In this document: positions 22,943 through 33,667 of the stretch, in pieces
How positions within the stretch are numbered: position 1 is the first letter of the stretch
How the letters are laid out: each line of letters begins with the position of its first letter
Source of the DNA: Nothophaeocryptopus gaeumannii
Taxonomy: Eukaryota > Ascomycota > Dothideomycetes > Mycosphaerellales > Mycosphaerellaceae
Assembly (NCBI GenBank): GCA_031771865.1
Contig: JASISA010000001.1
Coordinates: 248,001-312,000, forward strand
Direction: 5' to 3'
Length of the DNA: 64,000 nucleotides
The notes under the pieces: model-generated
Databases searched by the model: none
Told to the model about the DNA's origin: nothing
Seen by the model: only the letters and a program-made list of their open reading frames with translations
Translations under genes and position numbers: made by a program

Positions 22943-24520
22943 ACGTATTCTACTACTAAGCTAGATATACTACTAAGCTGGATAAAATTTCTTAGTACGA
23001 CTAACTAGTATTATAGATTATTTATTTTCATCGCTATTAAATAGAGAACCTATATATATTATACTCTTATTAGATTTAGAAGACCCCTCTATATCCTTTT
23101 AGCATATTCGAGCGTTATACCTAGTCCCTCTATAGCTACTATACTACTATATAGCTAGCTAGGCCTATTTAAGACTAACTAACCTATAACTCTTCTTTGA
23201 CTACTAAGTAGCTATAGATGCTTTAGTAGCTACCTTAGCTAACCCTACGCTATATTCTATTGTGCCTCTGTACTAAATCCGCTTCCTCTTACGTGCTTTT
23301 CGCTTTATTATTATATCTAATTGCTATTTAAGCTCGCTAATACGAGTAGCTAAAAGCGTATTCTAATATAGTATTACTTCGGTACCTTTTATAAGCTAGG
23401 AGAAGCTATTTTAGGCTATTATAGGAGACCGAGTAATAGTATTATTAATAAGCCTAGACTGTAACCTAAACTCTTACGTGTTACTTAGAGTCTTAGACTA
23501 CTATAGTATCTCTTAGAGTAGTAGTCCTAGTAGGGTATATAGGCGTACGTTAAGGTAGTTAATAACTACCTATGCGTTTATAGGGACTAAACCTAAAGCC
23601 TTAAAGGCCTTCTAGTGTATAGCTAGAAGGAATGTTTCTTTATCGATATAGAAGACGCGCTAACGCGCTAAGTCCTAGATACGTTAGGAGTATTTCAGCT
23701 TTAGTAGTAAGAAATAGACAATATCTAGAGGCTATAGGATATACGACGAATGTAATAGTATATAGAGCGTAAGGATCTTGTATTCTAGATAGTAATCCTT
23801 AAAGGCCTAGTTAAGATAGCTCTCGTAACTATCTAAAACAAGTGGCCTATAGACGCTAACCTAACGCGCTTTTATATACGTGTTAAAGTACTTTGTCTAC
23901 TTAAGCCTAAGCGCGTTATTTATCTATCTATTCTTAGAGACTAAGAGCTTCTAACTACGTAGTATTTCTACCTCCTCGTACTATATAGAGATGTAAACAC
24001 GGCCCTTATAGATAATAAAGAGTAGGATTGTATATCTAGTAGTATAAATACTCTAGATTATAGTTACTAGGCTAAATAAGCTAAGGACGAGTACGTCTCT
24101 CTAAACTAGTAACTACTTTTATAGATCTAATAATACCTATCTAAAAGCCTATCTTATTAAAGTTATAGGTATTATAGTCGTGGATACTATACTTGGCTTT
24201 AGTATCCTTAATAAGCTTAAACTACGCGTTAATTACCTTAGGATCTTCCTAGAGTATTCTCTAGTAGTCCTTTACTTAGTTAAAGGCTATTTTAAGCTTA
24301 TCTAAGCGCGTTATAAATCTCTCTACCTAGTTCTTACTAACTAGCTATCTACCTCGTATACTAAGTAGTTTATCTACTATATCTACTACCTTATATAAGC
24401 GAGGCGCAAATCCTCGCAAATTGAGGTCGAGAATATATCGGATAATCGTCTACTCTTTAGTCGTAGTAAGCTTAGTAAATAGTATAGAGAACTACAAATA
24501 GACTAAATAGATACTTATAT
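22943..24520 (-). mobile_element. Fot1/pogo-like transposon family 1, longer copy, antisense
   Basis: Begins after a TA (22941-22942) with a diverged family 1 terminal repeat (ACGTATTCTACTACTAAGC) carrying the same doubled inner motif. The minus-strand frame, read past RIP stops, gives an almost complete DDE_1 transposase: a CENP-B-type DNA-binding helix region ('YILDLNLRGFAPRLYKV' and 'VSKNQVERFI'), the core with 'YNFNKIGFQIGII', and 'YSTYILQPLDIVYF'-like sequence. The far end at about 24520 runs into a direct-orientation fragment without its own TIR, so the element's transposase-start end is rearranged. Confidence 0.75.
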
Positions 24521-24529
24521 TAACTATAA

Positions 24530-24671
24530 CTTATATAATATCTTAATAATATAGTATAGAATTATTAAATTAAGAAGGGAGAATCCTTCTTACTCTTTCT
24601 ACCTACTACTAACGCTAATTTTAAAGCCTCTAATATATAGCTATAGCTTATAAAGGCTATATTTATATCTC
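24530..24671 (+). mobile_element. Fot1/pogo family 1 fragment, left of a nested insertion
   Basis: Direct-orientation match to about 11740-11870 of the 11.7 kb element (TCTTAATAATA...CTACCTACTACTA...). It is interrupted at 24672 by the family 2 element and resumes beyond it at 26522. Confidence 0.7.
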
Positions 24672-24673
24672 TA

Positions 24674-26519
24674 ACGTAATTAGTAGGGAAGCTACGTAGG
24701 TAGGGAAGCTATATACGGATTTCTAACCTACTACCTTTTATCTATTACTATATACTCAAATATAGCCTATTTGTTAAAGCAAGTAGCTTAGATTAAAGCT
24801 AATATCTAGGCGGCAATCGTAGTATTTAAAGGAAAGGAATACGACTCCGTTCGCGCTACTGCTCTTACCTTCTCTAGACTAGCCTCTACTCTCTAAGCTC
24901 GCCTTACTAGTACTACTTTACAATCGCACGCCTACGAACCTACTTAGATACTTTCAAATACCGAAGAGTAGATACTAGTATAATAGATATCGCGACTTTA
25001 CTAGACTAGATTTCTAATATCTCTAAGGTTACTTATAGAAATAGCTAAGGAAGTCCGCTAGTCCTACCTTTAGCTCACGTAGTTACTACTCTCTACCTTA
25101 CGACTAATTAGTAACTAATAGGCCTAGCGCTTCTACGCGCGATACTCTAAGATCCAAGGCGTCTAGACATAGTAGATTAAGAGCGTACAATATACTATAG
25201 TAAATACTACTATAGTAAAGACGTAGTTTAATACTATCGCTAAGCTTTAAATCTAGTATTACTACTCCCTAGACTATATTTATAATATAGACGAGTCTGG
25301 ATTTACTATTAGTACAAGTTAGTTATTAAGGGTATTAGTTAATATCCGAGAGCAATTAAGCTAGAAGGTTATTAATAGCTAATAGGAGTAGATAATAGCG
25401 ATTAAGTATATTAGTACTACTAGCGTTACAATTCTACTACTAGTTATTTTTAAGGTAAAGTACACTAATACGGCCTAGATACTAGTAGATACGCTACTAG
25501 ACTAGAGGTTCTTAATAAGTAATAGTAGTTAGACGTCTAATAGCTATGTATATAAGTAGCTAACTACTGTTTTCGAGCTATCTATAAAGCTAACTAGCTA
25601 GGTATAGCGACGACTTTTAGTTATAGATAGCTATAGTAGCTATATTACTATAAATATAATTTCGTACTATATAGAGTATACGATTAACCTTCTAATCCTA
25701 CTACCGTATACGTCGCACGTGCTTTAGCTACTCGATATAAGCGTGTTCTCGCTACTAAAGTACGCGCTTACTACTAAGACTAACGTAGCTTTATAACTCG
25801 ACGTAGGCCGTATTACATATAGCGAGTAGACGCATATATATATCCGCGTAAGGTAGTCCGCGCTATATTCGTTAAATATCTACTCTAGCTTTAAAGCGAC
25901 TAGTCTATAGCCCTTATTACTAATCGTAGTACTCGAGAAGCTACCTATACTATAGGCTTCTTAGGCTTTAGAGCTGTATAATATAGTAATACTACTTAGT
26001 CTCGACCTCTCGCTACTTTAGATAATCCTCCGGATAGTATAGAGCTACGTAAGGCAAATGCGTTATATCTTACTACTATTTAGAGCGCTACCGACCTCCT
26101 AACGCTATTTAAGCGCTATATCTCTTAACTAACTTAGGCTTTAGAAGCGTTATATAGTAAGAATACTACACTTCGTATAGAGCTAACAAAGTAGAGGGAG
26201 CTACTTTAGACCTAGAAGAAACGAAATATAGGCAAGCGAGTCGTATTAAAGAGTAAGTTTATATTTAGTACCCAAGAAGTACTAGAGATAGCCTACGAGG
26301 TAGAGAGGGTAATAGCGGATAAAACTTCACGTAAGTAGCGCCGTACATAACCTACAGCTATAGAAATTAAGGAGTAGGAAGTTAAAGTACTTAAGAATAT
26401 ATTTAGCGACTTAGGTTTAGACTACATTATAGTACGGCTACGTAGGTCGAATTGAAAGGTAGTAGGTTAGAAATCCGTGTACAGCTTCCCTACCTACGTA
26501 GCTTCCCTACCGATTACGT
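24674..26519 (+). mobile_element. Fot1/pogo-like DNA transposon, family 2, full length but RIPed
   Basis: 1,846 bp, bounded by inverted repeats starting ACGTAAT(C/T)(G/A)GTAGGGAAGC at 24674 and the complement ending at 26519, flanked by TA on both sides (24672-24673 and 26520-26521). The inverted repeats contain the GTAGGGAAGCT motif twice. The forward frame with RIP stops ignored encodes a DDE_1 transposase: 'CISATSVTILPLVIFKGKVH' at about 25410-25460, 'RRLLVIDSYSSYITVN' at about 25600-25640, and 'LPYTSHVLQLLDISVFSLLK' at about 25700-25760. Length and layout match Fot1/pogo elements. All copies here are inactivated by stops. Confidence 0.88.
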
Positions 26520-26521
26520 TA

Positions 26522-26737
26522 TATAGTACAAGGAGGTAGATATACTATATAATTAGAAGCTCTTAGTCTCTAAAAATAGATAGATAAATAATACGCTTAG
26601 TCTAGAGTAGTTAAAGTATTTTAATATATATATAAAAGCGCGTTAGGTTAGCGTCTATAGGCTACTTATTTTAGATAGTTATAAGAGCTATCTTAACTAA
26701 GCTTTTAAGGATTACTATCTAGAATATAAGATATATA
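26522..26737 (+). mobile_element. Fot1/pogo family 1 fragment, right of the nested insertion
   Basis: Direct match to 11853-12063 of the 11.7 kb element, continuing the fragment that ends at 24671. It ends where the LINE's AAT tail begins, so the LINE inserted into or next to this relic. Confidence 0.72.
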
Positions 26738-26780
26738 TAATAATAATAATAATAACAATAATAATAATAATAATAATAAA
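26738..26780 (-). repeat. (AAT)n microsatellite forming the 3' tail of the LINE
   Basis: About 14 near-perfect AAT/ATA units. In the sense orientation of the LINE this is a 3'-terminal (ATT)n run, placed where other LINEs carry poly(A). Confidence 0.8.
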
Positions 26781-26981
26781 TGTATTCGAGCTAGCTACAG
26801 GCCGTGCCCCTTCTAGCATATCTACATGTTATAAAAGAAAACCCTGTAGAAAGTGCCTACAGCGTAAAACTTCCTCCCTTCTCTATTATGCCTTACACCC
26901 TACTGCATCTTAGGTACTATAGAACCAATATGTTTGCCCGTAGGCAGCTGGCTGACACGCCAGAGTCAACATCTATCCTCC

Positions 26982-29900
26982 TTACTTGGGTTCGAGATCT
27001 CCGGCCTGCTCTAGGAGATGTTTGAGGGTCTACTCGAATTGTCCTATAGGGAGATGCCTTATTGCCCACGCTGCGGTTTGTCTAGGAAACTCAGTAAGCC
27101 ATCTTCTCGCGTCCTGGCATCTAGTGGCTAAGATGAGTTCCCTTCTACTCTCTCGCATGTTTGTACAGTAGGCAAGGTAGTGTCGAGCTGTCCCTCTATC
27201 TCCACATTCGCAGTAGGGGCTAGTGTCGGGCACCCCAACCTTGTGGAGGAAGTGAGGAAGGCCAATTGTCTCTAACCGTATCTGGAACACTATCGCGGCC
27301 TGGGCTTTGCTAAGCCCTCGATAAAGCTCCGGGTATTGGTGTTCCATGGAGTCCTGAACGCGAGTGGGAGGATTCCTTCGCGCCTAGCATTGTCCACTTC
27401 TGTGACTCGTCCCGCTCATACTGGCCCTGGAGGATAGTCCATGTTGCTTTCCGAGTCTTCTTTGGATCTGCTCTGTCTATGTGAGAGAGCTGGGACCGTA
27501 GGATAGTAGCCTGCTCGTCTGTCTGCTCTAGTGGCGAGCTGTATGGTTTTCTCAGGCGTCTGCTATATGCCCCAAGTTGTCCGCACTTTAGTAGGATCCG
27601 CCCTTCAGCTCTTGCATGGCCTGGTGTATATCCGGCCTCTGCCTCTACGCAGCCATTGCAGCTATAGCAGTTCTCTTCCCATACTCGGTAATGTCTTCGA
27701 TCTGGAGTTCTTTGTGTAACAGTCGCGTTAGTGTAGCTCGGTAGGCCCCAAGGATTATCCGTAGGAATCTATTCTGCATTACCCGTAGCTTTTGTTGGAG
27801 CATTTTTGAGATTCCAGTCTCCTTTCCTGCCATCCATACCTCGCTCCCGTGCATTACTGCTGGCCTGATCATTGAGATATATAGCTTACGGGCTGTCTCT
27901 ACCGTGGCGCCCCACGTAGCAGCAGTAATCCGTCGTAGTGCAGCTTCTAGCCGTTTTGCTTTTGTAAGGGTATTCTCTATCTGTGCGTGCCACTTGAGTC
28001 TCTTATCAACGATTACTCCTAGGACCCTCATTGTGTCCTCTGGGCCACTCTGGAGCGACGGGATGTTGGGTGTTCTCTGGGATTCGGATGTGCTCCTTGT
28101 GCCCCTTGTAAAGTGCATGACTTTGTATTTCTCAGGGGCGAAATTAGCTCCATGTCTTGAGGCCCATTGTAGACAGCTGTTGTGGTCCTTTTCTAGTGCC
28201 TCGCATGTACCTCTTGTCGAATTTGACACTGCAATGAGGTATGTATCATCTGCAAACCCAACTGCTTCGGTGTATTCCATTCCTTCTAGGAGGGAGGCTG
28301 TAAAGAAGAGGAACAGGATAGGTGAGATGGTGCTTCCTTGTGGGATTCCGCATGCCACTCGTGCTGCCGGTGACTCGTATCCGGGGATAGCGATTGTTGT
28401 CTCTCTGTCCTTCAGGAATGACGTTACAAAAGCTGTAATCCAGTATGGAATCCTCCTGCACCGTAGGTTGTGGATTAACCGTTCGTGATTGACTTTGTCA
28501 AACGCTCCTGTCATGTCAAGTGATAACACCGAGGCCACCTTGCCTTTCTTCCACGCAGTCTGAACGCTTTGAAGGATGTACCGTAGTGCGTCTCCGGTCG
28601 ATCTACCCGCTTGCGCCATTTAGTTTTAAGGAAGCAACTTATGTTCCCGTATAGCCTGTCCTATTTTCCGTGCAACTATTGCTTCTAGTATCTTGCCAAT
28701 GCACGATAGAAGGGTAATAGGCCTCTATCCCTTTAGAGTAGATGAGTCTTTACCCGCCTTCTATAGCATAATCGTCCTAGCTTTCCGAAACTGGGCTAGG
28801 TGGTAGCCAATTGAAACACACTGTTAGAAGATACGTTGGAGGATAGGGAGTAGCTGAGCTAGGCACTTCTTAATACATCTGTTTAGTATCTCGTCGAGGC
28901 CGGGAGCCTTGTCGTTCGGTAGTCTTTGGACTACTTTTCGTACCTCCTCTTCTGTAATTTCACATGCTATATTGACAGGTTCTGGGTATGTAGTGCTCTC
29001 GATGTCTGATGTGTCTGCGGGCTCTGGCATTGGGAAAAGGGCTGTCCGTAGGATCTCTGTTTTCGCACTGTCCGTCGTGAACTGATCGTTATTGTGTGTT
29101 AGTGTAGGCATCTGGGGAGGTCGAATAGGGCTATCGCTGTTCTTTGCCCACTTAGCCAGCTTCCACATTCCCTGTGGCTCGCTAGCGGTTTTGTGAACCG
29201 CGGTCCTCCACTGTTTCCTTTTCTCTGTCTAGATAGTTATCTTTTCTCCTGGTTTCGTGCCCTCCACTCCTTCCAGTGCTCCTCGCTCCTGTCCATTGTG
29301 CATGCCGTCTTGCCTGCCGAGCCTCCTGAATCGCATGTAGTACCACCGGCACACTCCTTGGATCTGGCGGCCGATATGTTTTACGCCGGACAACAAGGTC
29401 CCTTGTCTTTTGTAGAGCATTGCTGAGATCACTCACGGTGCTATCTATATCCTCCTTTGTTGTCATCCCTTCGGCTATAGGTAGGAGCTTTTGGAGCGTC
29501 TCTCTGAACTCCTCCCAGTTAGTGTCCTTCCACATCCATCTTGTTCTCGTCTCCTCCTGTATCCCTATGTTAATAGTTGTCTCTATGCTGATATGATCAG
29601 AGTCAATGTCTTCCTTGCCTGGCTGACATGCTGTTATCCTCTTTGGTATCTCCTCTGTTGCAAGAGTAAGGTCTATCGTCGTCCCAGTTTGGGACTGTGG
29701 TGTCTTTCTCCAGGTAGCAAGGCCTAGGGGTGTCGCTAGGTATAGCGTGTCTCGACACGCCTCTCGTAGCTCTCTTGCTCTAAGATCCTCCTGTGGTACT
29801 AACGGTCCTCCCCACCAACGGTGGTGAAGATTGAAGTCTCCAACTAGAACGTGTTCTCCCGGTTCCTCAATACCTTCTAAAAGCTCCTCCACTGTAAGCC

Positions 29901-30228
29901 TCGCATCCTAGTTATAGATGTTATGGAGGTGTACAGTTCCTATTGTCGTTTGTAGTAAGATTAGGATCTTCTGATTACTCATAATCCGGTGCGACCATTC
30001 GGATAGGCTGTACTTCTTATGGACGTAGAATACGACTCTCCTGTCTTTGTCTTCCCCTGCAACAGTATAGTACTTCGGATGTGTGACTGTTCTTCCATTG
30101 CTTGGGTTAGTGTATGGCTCCTGGATAGCGAGAATGTCTTTCTGGCTGTCATCGAGTAGCTGCCGGTGGGTAGCCTGTGATTTCCGTACGTTTGCCTGCA
30201 GTATACTTAGTGTCGGTTGTGTGTTCAT
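26982..30228 (-). pseudogene. LINE ORF2: AP endonuclease and reverse transcriptase, interrupted
   Basis: Starts at ATG 30228-30226, overlapping the ORF1 stop as ATGA. The endonuclease has the opening 'LSILQANVRKSQATH', 'ILAIQEPY' and 'VLVGDFNLHHRWWG' near 29830. The reverse transcriptase has 'LPNDKAPGLDEI', 'SLDMTGAFDKVNHERL', 'CGIPQGSTISPILFLFF' and the catalytic 'VGFADDTYL' near 28245. The tail has 'CECGDRGTARHYLAYC'. Interruptions include a TAG near 29908 between two endonuclease parts, a frame change near 29230, stops between 28620 and 28830, and a TAG at 27030; the true end appears to be TAA 26982-26984. Most stops are of CAG-to-TAG or CAA-to-TAA type, as RIP would make. Several of the same sites are also TA in the RIPed copies, so some may predate this insertion. 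Confidence 0.85.
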
Positions 30229-31777
30229 TGGGTACTAGCTGGTGGTTGATCCCGCTGTATTGCTCGTCGGATTGACCCTTGTCCTTGCTCCGGTACAATG
30301 GTCTTAGCCCTGTTCACCGCCCCAACTGGCCTCCCAAACCTCTGTAGTGTTCGCTTCTCTACTGCTGTTCCTATTGGCCTCCTGCCTAGGACATATTCGC
30401 GGCTTGGCCGGGTAGCTGTTTGGTCCTCTCCCTCCCCATTCGCTGCTTGCTGTAGAGGAGGGGAAGGCAGAGGAGAAGTAGAGCTAGGAGTACTGTAGGT
30501 TAGCTTAGCCATGTAGCTCGCCCCTATCTTCTTCATGCTCTGAATCTTGTCCTTGATTGCTTGTCTCTTTGAGCACATATAGTGCCAAGCTGGGTGGTTC
30601 TGACTGCAATTTCCGCATTTACTGTGCTTTAATCGGTCTGCCTCTGCAAGCTTCTCGTGCGCACATTCTCTTATGTTATGGCTTCCTCCACACCTTGCAC
30701 ACACCGTACCGTTTGTGCACCTTGTGCCGATATGGCCATATCTTTAGCAGTTGAAGCACTGTGTTATTGTCCATTGGTAGTCCCATTCTTCAGTGTCGTG
30801 GAGCACTCCGGAGATGATAATGCCCTTCTCTACCGCAGCTCTGGCAGCTTCCACCGTCTTCAGTTCGACTACTAGAGTGCTCTGTTTCTTTGTTCCCGTT
30901 GCTATAGCTTTCTGGCCCTTCCACCAGGTATTCTGTACTTGGATTCCGGGTATTAGCTGCTTGTTGTCTTCCTCAATTGACTGGATCCGCTGTGTAGTAG
31001 GGTCGTTTCCTACAACTGTAACAAAGTGGACTCGGACTGGGAAGGTTTTCTGTGCTATTCTTGCCTCCTTCAAGACCTTGCCTAGGCCTTGGGTGTCTGC
31101 CGCCATTCGGTTCCTTGCTGCAGGGTCCGTAGTCGTGAGAACTAGTCCATCGGGGACCTTCTTGACTGCGACTACATGTGCCCAGTTCCCTCCTTCTGCA
31201 GTAAAACGCGAAACAATCTGGGTAGCTTCAGCATCCCTAAGCTCAGCCCTAGTCGCTTCGTTGTCTACGTGAATCTTGAGGAGCACGCAGCTCTTTGTGC
31301 TTTGATGCTAGACAGCTGGGCTGGCTGTTGGGCTGCGACTGTAGCCCAGGTTGTCTTTGGTCCTGGACTCTGCTCTATCTTCTTCTGAATCTGTGTAATA
31401 CCCGCTGGATAGATTCCAGAGTGGCTTCCTGGTTGGTGCGCTTCGTGGTCCGCGCTGCAGTTGAGTGAATCATATCCAGAATCATCTGGATTGCCCTCTC
31501 TGGTTGGAGGGAGGAGTGTTGACTCTGATGCATCAGTTCAGCTGCCTCATTCTGAATCTCTTTCAGGGCCTCCCAAGGTGAGAGGGGACCCTGCTGGTTC
31601 TTGTTTACTGCTGCGTTCTTTCTCTATACCCCTTCTCTTGGGAGGTTGGGTAGGAAGCTAGATTGATACTCCCTGTATCTCTGCCTGTAGTAGTTTCTTC
31701 AGTAACCTCTTGAAATGGCTCTAGTCCGTTGTCTGTGCCTGAGGCAGCACAGCCTTGTGCACTGGCCATGCTTGGCA
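30225..31777 (-). pseudogene. LINE ORF1: gag-like protein with zinc knuckles, interrupted
   Basis: The start is probably near 31770-31777 (a frame beginning MASAQGCAASG), followed by a helical region with 'SPWEALKEIQNEAAELMHQS'. The nucleic-acid-binding part (31275-30744) reads 'VLLKIHVDNEATRAELRDA' onward. Zinc knuckles follow as CFNC...RYGHIGTRC, CARCGGSHNIREC and CGNCSQNHPAWHYMC. Damage: frame changes around 31300-31420, an in-frame TAG just upstream of the RNA-binding part, and a TAA at about 30741-30743 replacing the glutamine after CFNC. The reading frame ends in TGA overlapping the ORF2 ATG. ORF1 proteins coat the element RNA. Confidence 0.8.
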
Positions 31778-31945
31778 GAGAATTCTCTTCTTCTGATGCT
31801 GAGAATCAGTATTTTCGAGCGCTGACTGCGCACCCGCCAACAGCGGCGTGTAGCCGTGCTTTGGATGCGTGTATTGCCTTGATAGGTTCCGTATGTTCTG
31901 AGGTTTTGGTAATGCCGCCTCCCCAAATTCGTTTTTTCTACATAT

Positions 31946-32330
31946 ATTATTATTACTAGTTAAGCTTAAAGGCTTAGCTAAAGTTTATCTAGATTCTTAG
32001 TAGTATACTAAGTATCTAAGTTATATATATCTAGGTATTTAGGTATTACTAGACTACGCCTATAATATATAGCTACTTATTCTCTAATTTTAAGGTTTAG
32101 GCCTCTCTCTATAGATTTAGTATCTCTTACTCTATCTATAGATAAATAATATACTTCTAAGGTATCTTATTTACTTCTAAGTAAGAAGAGAGTATAAGTA
32201 AGAGTTAGATAATAATATTATAGAGTCCTATAGAATATAACTAAAGATTAGAATAATTAGAACTATAAGATTAGGTATATAGTAGTATATAGAACGCCCT
32301 CGAACTATATATAGTTCGAATACTAGAACT
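31946..32330. repeat. RIPed flank to the right of the LINE
   Basis: AT-rich, TpA-rich sequence with no CpA-rich stretch and no open frame, the same texture as the main island. It shows that the island continues past the LINE and ends at about 32330, where normal composition resumes. It matches no other element recognised here. Confidence 0.75.
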
Positions 32331-32685
32331 AATCGTTGCCTTCTTTCTAGCGATACGCTTGCGCATCGCTAATATCCAGGTTGTGCGTCAAGTGCGCGGC
32401 ATGAGCCGGCATGACTGCACTTCCTGCTTCATATGCCAAGACCTCGCTTAGCTTCCTCCTTACACCCGGATAAAAGATGCCGATAGCGCTGTTAGTGGAA
32501 TGTGGCTTGCATAGCGAAGTAACCGTTACCCCAGAACTGTACTAGCACGTACGTGGAGGAGGTGCGGAGGACAATCCATTTATGATTTCGGTCCCGCGCT
32601 CTCGTCCCCGTCCTTACTTGCATTTGCTTGGTAAAAGCTTGTACAGTCACCTTTTGCAACACATTATCACCCTTCAACGTTCCTC
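32331..32685. promoter_or_regulatory. Upstream region of the small membrane protein gene
   Basis: Normal-composition spacer between the RIP edge and ATG 32686. A CT-rich, CAAC-containing stretch precedes the start. No specific element recognised. Confidence 0.4.
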
Positions 32686-32937
32686 ATGGCAGTAGCAGGC
32701 TGGGCCGTCCCGGTCGGTGTGCTGGCTGGCATCTGTGTTGCGATGATGATATTCTTTTTCGTGTGGTTCCCCCGGCACTACCAGAGAGCAGTGAAACATG
32801 AGATGGCGGACGTTGTCCGAGCAAGAGAAGAGCGAGAAGCGGCTGCAGAGCGTGGAGAAGCGCTCACTGTTCAGTATCCGACAGAAGCAGCCAAGCCGCA
32901 GCCAAAGGGGTTCATCGCACCGGTCACGGCGTACTAG
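32686..32937 (+). CDS. Small single-pass membrane protein of unknown function
   Basis: 83 residues. Residues 5-28 (GWAVPVGVLAGICVAMMIFF and following residues) form one strong transmembrane segment, followed by a basic WFPRHYQRAVK stretch and then a charged helix VVRAREEREAAAERGEA, with a proline/lysine tail. The positive-inside rule predicts N-out/C-in. ATG 32686 follows a CAAC-rich leader (TTCAACGTTCCTCATGG). The 3' end overlaps the convergent DsbA-like gene by 14 bp. I do not recognise the family. Its regular composition and the coherent protein design favour a real gene. Confidence 0.65.
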   Translation: MAVAGWAVPVGVLAGICVAMMIFFFVWFPRHYQRAVKHEMADVVRAREEREAAAERGEALTVQYPTEAAKPQPKGFIAPVTAY

Positions 32938-33648
32938 AGTCGTGTCGGTCTTCCTTGGAAGATGCGATGTGGTCAAAGATGGCCCTCCACTTGGAGTCCG
33001 TTTGTGCGCCTTGAAGAATCACTTTAACTTGACCAAGTCCATCGCTGACTTCAAACCAGGGCACACCTCCAGCGCGCGACATCCTCGCTCTTTCAGCCAA
33101 TCCATCGACCTTCTCGCTGCCCTCACTGCCTTTGAGATACTCAGTCACCTCGTCAGTATCTCCAAGACCATTGTCGACACCAACACGGGCAAGTATATTC
33201 AGCCGCGTAATATCCACTTCCTGCTCATGATACAGCTTGAAAAGGTCACCAAGCACCAAGTCTGCTGCATCGTGCCCACGAAGGTCCTGCGCCCACTGGA
33301 TCAATCGATGCCCGTTCCTTGAGGAACCAGTCAGGCCGTCGAAATGTAGCTGCAAGCCAGCCTCCTCGCCTGCTTGTTTCAGTCGCTGGAGGACTTCGTG
33401 TGCCTGTGTTGATCCATATGTCTCTTCCCTGAGCTTCTTCCGGGACTGAGTGTCGACTGGAAACGCAGGTTTTGAAGGGTCTAAACGCTGAGGTGGTGAC
33501 TTGAGGTAAAAGGGCACAAGCGACAGGTCAAACTTGTCGGTCGCATATGCTGCTTTCCACAAATCAATGGCTCGGTGGAGATAGGTGTGTGCGATGTAAC
33601 ACCATGGCAGTTGATGTCGAAAACGCACTTGACTCGGAAAGTGTTCAT
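32924..33648 (-). pseudogene. DsbA/FrnE-like thioredoxin-fold oxidoreductase with a frameshift in the CPWC active site
   Basis: ATG 33648-33646 opens 'MNTFRVKCVFDIN' and then reaches TGCCATGGTGT, where one base is missing compared with the expected Cys-Pro-Trp-Cys codons. The remaining protein continues in the next frame from PWCYIAHTYLHRAIDL to the stop at 32924. The downstream part is intact and typical of DsbA-family (2-hydroxychromene-2-carboxylate isomerase-like) proteins: 'GLTGSSRNGHRLIQWA' and 'GVPWFEVSDG...GAQ'. The span is 725 bp, one short of 242 codons. Either the gene is newly inactivated or the assembly lost one C from a CCC run. Intact members exchange disulfides or act on glutathione-linked substrates. 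Confidence 0.78.
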
Positions 33649-33667
33649 GTTGGAGAAGACGTGTCGC

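Larger units (their letters stand above)
11570..26737. repeat. RIP-saturated, gene-free transposon island
   Basis: Over about 15 kb no long open frame exists on either strand; TAG and TAA stops are everywhere. CpA and TpG dinucleotides are scarce and TpA is enriched, while CpG (for example GCGCGTTAACGCG) is retained. That is what CpA-directed repeat-induced point mutation produces, and it differs from ageing of methylated CpG. Comparison with the healthy LINE at 26.8-31.9 kb shows directly that the changes are C-to-T (in CpA) and its complement. The island is mosaic: Fot1/pogo, Copia and LINE pieces described separately. It is probably constitutive heterochromatin, which is inferred. Confidence 0.92.
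26738..31945 (-). mobile_element. Near-full-length Tad1-like non-LTR retrotransposon (LINE), little RIPed
   Basis: About 5.2 kb on the minus strand with a gag-like ORF1, an ORF2 with AP endonuclease, reverse transcriptase and a C-terminal CCHC-like region, and an (ATT)n tail. Unlike the flanking island its composition is normal, and long open stretches survive (324 codons in the RT). Two RIPed relatives lie at 15348-20911. RIPed DNA continues on both sides (to 26737 and from 31946), so this copy inserted into already mutated DNA. No RNase H domain was recognised in ORF2. A short target duplication could not be defined with confidence. Confidence 0.9.

Noticed and set aside
26988..27003. GGTTCGAGATC resembling a tRNA B box in the LINE end
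   Set aside because: It lies in LINE coding sequence, and no cloverleaf can be drawn around it.
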